From NCBI GenBank assembly GCA_031365725.1, contig JANLYQ010000014.1:1-64000 (forward strand): a stretch of 64,000 nucleotides of DNA, written 5' to 3'. The notes below the pieces were generated by a model. The model was not told where the DNA came from, did not search any database, and saw only the letters and a program-made list of their open reading frames with translations. Position numbers and translations under genes: made by a program. Origin of the DNA: JANLYQ01 sp031365725. GTDB lineage: Bacteria > Actinomycetota > Actinomycetes > JACCUZ01. Every line of letters starts with the position of its first letter. The first letter of the stretch is position 1. Shown one piece after another: positions 60,108 through 64,000 of the stretch.

Positions 60108-61562
60108 ATGGACGCCGCCCAGCACACGGAGCCCGACCACAGCCGCGTCCGCGCCGTTCGCGAGACGGTCGCGGCCGGCGCCGACGAGATGCTCGCGGGA
60201 CTCGTCGAATGGCTGCGCATCCCGTCGATCTCCGGCGACCCCGCCCACCACGACGACGTACGCCGGTCAGCCGAGCACCTGGCAAACGCCTTGCGGGAGA
60301 CCGGTTTCCCCACCGTCGAGGTCTGGGAGACCGCTGGCCTGCCCGCGGTCTTCGCCGAGTGGCGCAGCGAGGACCCGGACGCGCCGACCGCGCTGGTCTA
60401 CGGCCACCACGACGTGCAGCCGGTCACGCCCCTGGACCTCTGGCAGCACCCGCCTTTCGAGCCGACCGTGGTGGGTGAGCGGCTGTTCGCCCGGGGCGCG
60501 GCCGACGACAAAGGCCAAGTGTGGTTCCACACCCTCGGCGTGCGGGCCCACCTCGCGGCGACCCGGCGCACCAGCCCGGCCGTGCACCTCAAGCTGATCG
60601 TCGAGGGGGAGGAGGAGTCCGGTTCGCCGAACTTCGCCGCGCTGCTGGCGGCCAACGCCGAGCGCCTGGCCTGTGACGTCGTCGTCGTCTCCGACACGGG
60701 CATGTGGTCCCGCGAGACCCCCACGGTCTGCACCGGCATGCGCGGCATGACTGACGGACAAGTCGACTTCCACGGTCCGAGCGGCGACGTGCACTCGGGC
60801 TCGTTCGGCGGCGCGATCCGCAACCCGATCACCGAGATGTGCCGCGTCTTCGCGGCCATGCACGACGGCGACGGGCACGTCGCGATCCCCGGCTTCTACG
60901 ACGGTGTCGGCGAGCTCACCGACCAGGAGCGCGCTCTCGTTGCCCGACTGCCGTTCGACGAGAGTGCCTGGTTGGCCAACGCGCGCAGCACGGTGCCGGC
61001 GGGCGAGGCTGGCTTCAGCACCCTCGAACGTGTCTGGGCCCGCCCGACTGCCGAGCTCAACGGCATCTGGGGCGGGTACACCGACGCGGGGCACAAGACG
61101 ATCGTCCCCGCCGAGGGCCACGCCAAGATCTCGTTCCGGCTGGTCGCCGGCCAGGACCCCCTCGACATCCAGGACAAGGTCCGCGTGTGGCTCGCCGACG
61201 TCGTCCCGACCGGCATCACGTGGGACCTCACCTGGTACGGCGACGGCGTGCGCCCCTGCCTCACTCCGCTCGACCACCCGGCGCTCGCCGCGGTCACCCG
61301 AGCGATGGCCACCGCCTTCGACACGGAGGTGCTCTACACCCGCGAGGGCGGTTCCGGCCCGGAGGCCGACCTGCAGGACGCCACCGGTGCGCCAGTCGTC
61401 TTCCTCGGCATCAGCCTGCCCAGCGACGGTTGGCACGCGCCGAACGAGAAAGTCGAGATCCCGTTGCTGGCCAAGGGTTCCGAGGCTGCCGCGCACCTGT
61501 GGTCCGAGCTGGCGGTCGCTCTGCGCCCAGCTGCGTCGACTGCTGACTCCTCGCCCGCGTGA
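60108..61562 (+). CDS. M20 family dipeptidase/carboxypeptidase
   Basis: A 484-residue zinc peptidase of the M20/M28 group. Metal ligands appear in LVYGHHDVQPV (His), ARGAADDKGQ (Asp), the catalytic pair EGEEESGS (Glu-Glu) and SDTGMW (Asp). The lid/dimerisation domain is intact, and length is typical for the PepV/carnosinase-like subgroup. The ATG at 60108 lies in a normal divergent gap. It overlaps the nudC start by four bases, so the two are coupled. Confidence 0.87.
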   Translation: MDAAQHTEPDHSRVRAVRETVAAGADEMLAGLVEWLRIPSISGDPAHHDDVRRSAEHLANALRETGFPTVEVWETAGLPAVFAEWRSEDPDAPTALVYGHHDVQPVTPLDLWQHPPFEPTVVGERLFARGAADDKGQVWFHTLGVRAHLAATRRTSPAVHLKLIVEGEEESGSPNFAALLAANAERLACDVVVVSDTGMWSRETPTVCTGMRGMTDGQVDFHGPSGDVHSGSFGGAIRNPITEMCRVFAAMHDGDGHVAIPGFYDGVGELTDQERALVARLPFDESAWLANARSTVPAGEAGFSTLERVWARPTAELNGIWGGYTDAGHKTIVPAEGHAKISFRLVAGQDPLDIQDKVRVWLADVVPTGITWDLTWYGDGVRPCLTPLDHPALAAVTRAMATAFDTEVLYTREGGSGPEADLQDATGAPVVFLGISLPSDGWHAPNEKVEIPLLAKGSEAAAHLWSELAVALRPAASTADSSPA

Positions 61563-62503
61563 GCGCGGTCCTGCTCGGCCTCGCGCTGGGCCGCGCCGTG
61601 GTCGACCGCGACGCCGGTCGCCGTACGGATGAGGAGTGGCTAGCCAAGGCCTGGGCCGACCCAGGCACTCGCGTGCTGCACCTGCAGGACGGTCGCGTCG
61701 CGGTCGCCGGTGAGCCGCCACGTCTGGCTCTGGACCGGGCGACCAACGGCGCCCGCGGCGCGGCAGCCGACCGGCGGCTGTTTCTCGGCACCCACGACGG
61801 TGTGGCCTACTTCGCGGTGATGGGTGAGGGTGTCGACACCGGCGACGAGCACGGTGCACAGCACCTGGGTCTGCGTGAGATCGGCGCCACCCTCGACGAC
61901 CTCGAGGCGGGCCTGGTGGTGCACGCGGTGTCGCTGGCCAACTGGCACGCCACTCACCGGCACTGCCCGCGCTGCGGCGCCCCGACCCGGCCGCAGAACG
62001 CCGGCCACACCCGGCGTTGCGAGGCCGACGGAAGCGAGCACTATCCGCGCAGCGACCCGGCTGTGATCATGCTGGTGCTCGATGCCGACGACCGGCTGCT
62101 GCTGGGCCGGCAGACCTCGTGGCCGGAAGGTCGCTTCTCCACGCTCGCCGGTTTTGTCGAGCCGGGGGAGTCGCTGGAGTCCGCGGTCGCCCGCGAGGTC
62201 GTCGAGGAGTCCGGCGTGATCGTCGACGACGTGACCTATCTCGGCAGCCAGCCGTGGCCGTTTCCCGCCAGCCTCATGGTCGGTTTCACCTCGCGCGCGC
62301 TCACCACCGAGGTGACCCATCACGACGGCGAGCTGGCCGAGACCCGGTGGTATAGCCGGCAGGGCCTCACCGACGACATCGCGTCCGGCCGCCTGCAGGT
62401 CGCCCCGTCGATCTCCATCGCCCGGCGTCTCATCGAGCACTGGTACGGCGGCCCGCTCCCCGTCGAGGGCCACTACGTGAACCCACCTCCAGAAGCCACC
62501 TGA
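61559..62503 (+). CDS. nudC: NAD+ diphosphatase / RNA NAD-cap removing NUDIX enzyme NudC
   Basis: A 314-residue NUDIX protein with the NudC arrangement: N-terminal domain, a zinc-binding site (CPRCGAPTR, plus a later cysteine in RRCEADGSEHYPR) and the Nudix box GFVEPGES, then REVVEESG. The SQPWPFPASLM motif downstream of the Nudix box is the known NudC signature for NAD(H) pyrophosphohydrolases. It cleaves NADH to NMN and AMP and can remove NAD caps from RNA. GTG at 61559. The order nudC, glutaredoxin, uvrD2 matches mycobacteria. Confidence 0.9.
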   Translation: MSAVLLGLALGRAVVDRDAGRRTDEEWLAKAWADPGTRVLHLQDGRVAVAGEPPRLALDRATNGARGAAADRRLFLGTHDGVAYFAVMGEGVDTGDEHGAQHLGLREIGATLDDLEAGLVVHAVSLANWHATHRHCPRCGAPTRPQNAGHTRRCEADGSEHYPRSDPAVIMLVLDADDRLLLGRQTSWPEGRFSTLAGFVEPGESLESAVAREVVEESGVIVDDVTYLGSQPWPFPASLMVGFTSRALTTEVTHHDGELAETRWYSRQGLTDDIASGRLQVAPSISIARRLIEHWYGGPLPVEGHYVNPPPEAT

Positions 62504-62600
62504 GTTCTCACCCGTCTACCTCATCGCGCTGCTGAAACGAAGGCCCAGCCAGATGAACCATCCGGGGCGCGGACGTCACAGTCGAGCAGCGGGGATGCAG

Positions 62601-62644
62601 CGCATGGCCACCCGGGTACGTCGGCGCATGGCCACCCGGGTACG
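62601..62644. repeat. Direct repeat, two copies of a 20-base unit
   Basis: The 20-base unit beginning CGCATGGCCACCCGGG occurs at 62601-62620 and again at 62625-62644, giving a 24-base period. A shorter GGGTACGGCAGG match recurs near 62677-62688. Confidence 0.8.
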
Positions 62645-62710
62645 GCAGGAGACAGTCATCCTGCCGAGGCGGGGCCGGGTACGGCAGGCGCGGCTGAGCC
62701 TGACTACCGG

Positions 62711-62800
62711 ATGAGCCTCGCGGTGGAGCGCACCTACCTGGCCTGGGTGGGCACTGCGCTGGCGATGATGGCCGGCGGGGGCCGTTGGACAGGCGCGCCA
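62711..62800 (+). pseudogene. DUF202-like gene fragment
   Basis: A frame starting ATG at 62711 reads MSLAVERTYLAWVGTALAMM, which closely resembles the N-terminal signature of DUF202 membrane proteins (LAxERTxLAWxRTALA). After about 24 residues the similarity ends and the sequence runs into the hairpin element seven bases later. Only the first membrane helix region remains. I interpret it as a decayed remnant; it could also be a short membrane peptide. Confidence 0.6.
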
Positions 62801-62806
62801 CGACAG

Positions 62807-62875
62807 GAGGCGAACAGTCACCTCAACAGGTGCAGATGCCGCTTGTCGCGACTGTTCGCCCACCTCACGTGGTCA
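62807..62875. repeat. 69-bp hairpin element, copy 2
   Basis: Gap-free partner of 38097-38165, identical at 55 of 69 positions and at 30 of the last 33. Here the outer 11-base arms 62809-62819 and 62850-62860 pair perfectly; the inner part is less paired. It lies between the 3' ends of nudC and the glutaredoxin gene. Confidence 0.85.
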
Positions 62876-62886
62876 TTAGCGGGGCG

Positions 62887-63129
62887 TCACGCGGCGAGCT
62901 TGGCCTTGATCTGGCCGATGCTGGGGTTGGTCAGCGCGCTGCCGTCGGGGAACACCAGCGTCGGCACGGTCTGGTTGCCGCCGTTGACCGACATGACCAG
63001 CTCGGTGGCCGCGGGGTCGTTCTCGATGTCGACGATCTCGTAGGCGATGCCTTCGCGCTCCATCTGGTCCTTCAGCCGGCGGCAGTAGCCGCACCAGGCG
63101 GTGCTGTACATCGTGACCGAGCTCGACAC
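62887..63129 (-). CDS. Glutaredoxin-like mycoredoxin
   Basis: An 80-residue thioredoxin-fold protein with the redox motif C13-G-Y-C16 (AWCGYCRR), the cis-proline region QTVPTLVF and the glycine pair region PDGSALT. In Actinobacteria such proteins use mycothiol; one of them (Mrx2-like) lies between nudC and uvrD2 as here. The start is a GTG at 63129; the stop lies 12 bases beyond the hairpin copy 2. Its likely job is to reduce mycothiol-mixed disulfides or support cytosolic redox balance. Confidence 0.86.
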   Translation of the reverse strand: MSSSVTMYSTAWCGYCRRLKDQMEREGIAYEIVDIENDPAATELVMSVNGGNQTVPTLVFPDGSALTNPSIGQIKAKLAA

Positions 63130-63263
63130 GTAGAGATCCCTTCGCTGGCGGCGGGCGGACAGCCACGCCTGTCACGGCGTACAACGCAGGAGGCCCGAGG
63201 GTGCTTCCCGCGCGGACCACGACCTGGCACGGACGTGTCCGGGGCCGCTGCGAGGATGGACCG

Positions 63264-64000
63264 GTGCCCCCCTCCGCCGACGACCTCCTCGCCGCGCTGG
63301 ACCCTGAGCAGCGCGAGGTAGCGACCACGCTGCAGGGCCCGCTGTGCGTCCTGGCCGGCGCCGGCACCGGTAAGACCCGAGCCATCACCTCCCGGATCGC
63401 GTACGGCGTCGCGACCGGCGTCTACGTGCCCCAGCGGGTGCTGGCCGTCACCTTCACCGCACGTGCCGCCGGGGAGATGCGCACCCGGCTGCGCGACCTC
63501 GGCGCCCAGGGGGTGCAGGCTCGCACCTTCCACGCCGCGGCACTGCGGCAGCTGCGCTACTTCTGGCCGCGGCACGTCGGTGGCGAGCTGCCCGAGCTGG
63601 TCTCGCACAAGGCGGCGCTGGTGGCCGAGGCGGCAGGCCGGCTGCGGCTGGCCACTGACCGCGCGACGGTGCGCGACCTCAGCGCCGAGGTGGAATGGGT
63701 CAAGGTCACCATGACCGACCGCGACGACTATCCGGCGGCCGCAGCGAAGGCTTCACGGGTGCCGCCGGCCGGGCTCGACGCCGCGACCGTCATGCGACTG
63801 CTGACGACCTACGAGCAGGTCAAACGCGACCGGTCGGTCATCGACTTCGAGGACGTGCTGCTCTACACCGTCGGGCTGATGGCCGAGCACCGCCAGGTCG
63901 CCGACGCCGTGCGCGGTCAATATCACCACGTCGTCGTCGACGAGTACCAGGACGTCAGCCCGCTGCAGCAGGCGCTGCTCGACCAGTGGCTCGGCGACCG
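63264..64000 (+). CDS. uvrD2: UvrD2-type DNA helicase, N-terminal part (cut by window edge)
   Basis: The first 245 residues of a superfamily 1 helicase. Walker A is AGAGTGKTRA (residues 31-40), motif Ia is LAVTFTARAAGEMRTRL, TFHAAALRQLRYFW follows, and the DEXX box VVVDEYQDVSPLQQALL lies just before the window edge. The context nudC, mycoredoxin, uvrD2 supports UvrD2 rather than PcrA. The GTG at 63264 is chosen by protein similarity; no ribosome site stands out. The gene continues past 64000. Confidence 0.88.
   Translation, partial: MPPSADDLLAALDPEQREVATTLQGPLCVLAGAGTGKTRAITSRIAYGVATGVYVPQRVLAVTFTARAAGEMRTRLRDLGAQGVQARTFHAAALRQLRYFWPRHVGGELPELVSHKAALVAEAAGRLRLATDRATVRDLSAEVEWVKVTMTDRDDYPAAAAKASRVPPAGLDAATVMRLLTTYEQVKRDRSVIDFEDVLLYTVGLMAEHRQVADAVRGQYHHVVVDEYQDVSPLQQALLDQWLGD

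Larger units (their letters stand above)
62504..62886. other. 383-base gap between nudC and the glutaredoxin gene
   Basis: This long gap between convergent genes holds no complete gene. From left to right it contains two near-identical 20-base direct repeats at 62601-62620 and 62625-62644 (24-base period), a DUF202-like coding fragment at 62711-62800, and copy 2 of the 69-bp hairpin element at 62807-62875. It looks like a site of gene loss and repeat accumulation. Confidence 0.7.

Overview
This is a 64 kb piece of a very GC-rich chromosome with dense, short-spaced genes, many GTG starts and many 4-base ATGA/GTGA overlaps. Gene content points to Actinomycetota: TatB beside a SigE/anti-sigma/HtrA operon, DUF3117, DUF3107, MoeZ, AdnAB, a mycoredoxin-like glutaredoxin, UvrD2, and a MgtE-like protein without its membrane part next to a DUF1003 protein. 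Several stretches recall, from memory, the gene order of Mycobacterium tuberculosis around Rv1220c-Rv1239c and Rv3198c-Rv3213c. A Nocardioidaceae or related lineage is a guess, not a determination. No rRNA, tRNA, CRISPR array, insertion sequence or prophage was recognised.

Layout. (1) 0-2.5 kb: tail of a DUF3117 gene, leucyl aminopeptidase with expanded tandem repeats, and a small conserved protein. (2) 2.6-13.1 kb: O-methyltransferase, then sigE, anti-sigma factor, RseB-like protein, HtrA protease and tatB on the plus strand. Facing them on the minus strand are an Mrp ATPase, a lone PilB/GspE ATPase, DUF1003 and the MgtE-like regulator. (3) 13.1-20 kb: EamA transporter, a damaged DUF2332 gene, stress and NUDIX proteins, a secreted BNR-type protein, a DUF6758-like protein, PHP phosphoesterase and MarC. 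(4) 20.2-27.9 kb: alpha/beta hydrolase, ParA, DEAD-box helicase, ferritin-like protein, DUF3107, TetR, then a conserved pair (hypothetical plus hydrolase). (5) 27.9-44.6 kb: an accessory-looking block. It holds a gamma-glutamylation type amine catabolism set (SDR, aldehyde dehydrogenase, glutamine-synthetase-like ligase, APC permease, choline-kinase-like phosphotransferase, DMGDH/sarcosine-dehydrogenase-like flavoprotein, and PuuD-like hydrolase at the far end). Inside it sit an orphan methyltransferase, a proline-iminopeptidase-like hydrolase and a small glycan locus. (6) 44.7-64 kb: MoeZ, an alkyltransferase-like protein, two M16 peptidases, AdnA and AdnB, a frameshifted gene, PAP2 phosphatase, secreted protein, monooxygenase-like protein, EEP-family phosphatase, M20 dipeptidase, NudC, glutaredoxin and the start of UvrD2.

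The most unusual signals are not genes. Two gap-free 69-bp copies of a hairpin element lie 24.7 kb apart and show a compensatory base-pair change. A separate 24-bp-arm inverted repeat lies between convergent genes. Short tandem repeats are common, with period 8 between genes (two arrays coincide with stop codons) and period 9, 18 or 24 inside genes. One gene has lost an internal segment out of frame (DUF2332), one carries a +1 frameshift (55.7-56.8 kb), and a DUF202 fragment abuts a hairpin copy.

Limits: all calls were made by eye without database searches. Family names rest on recognised motifs and remembered homologues; start codons were chosen from Shine-Dalgarno-like sequence, overlaps and domain boundaries.
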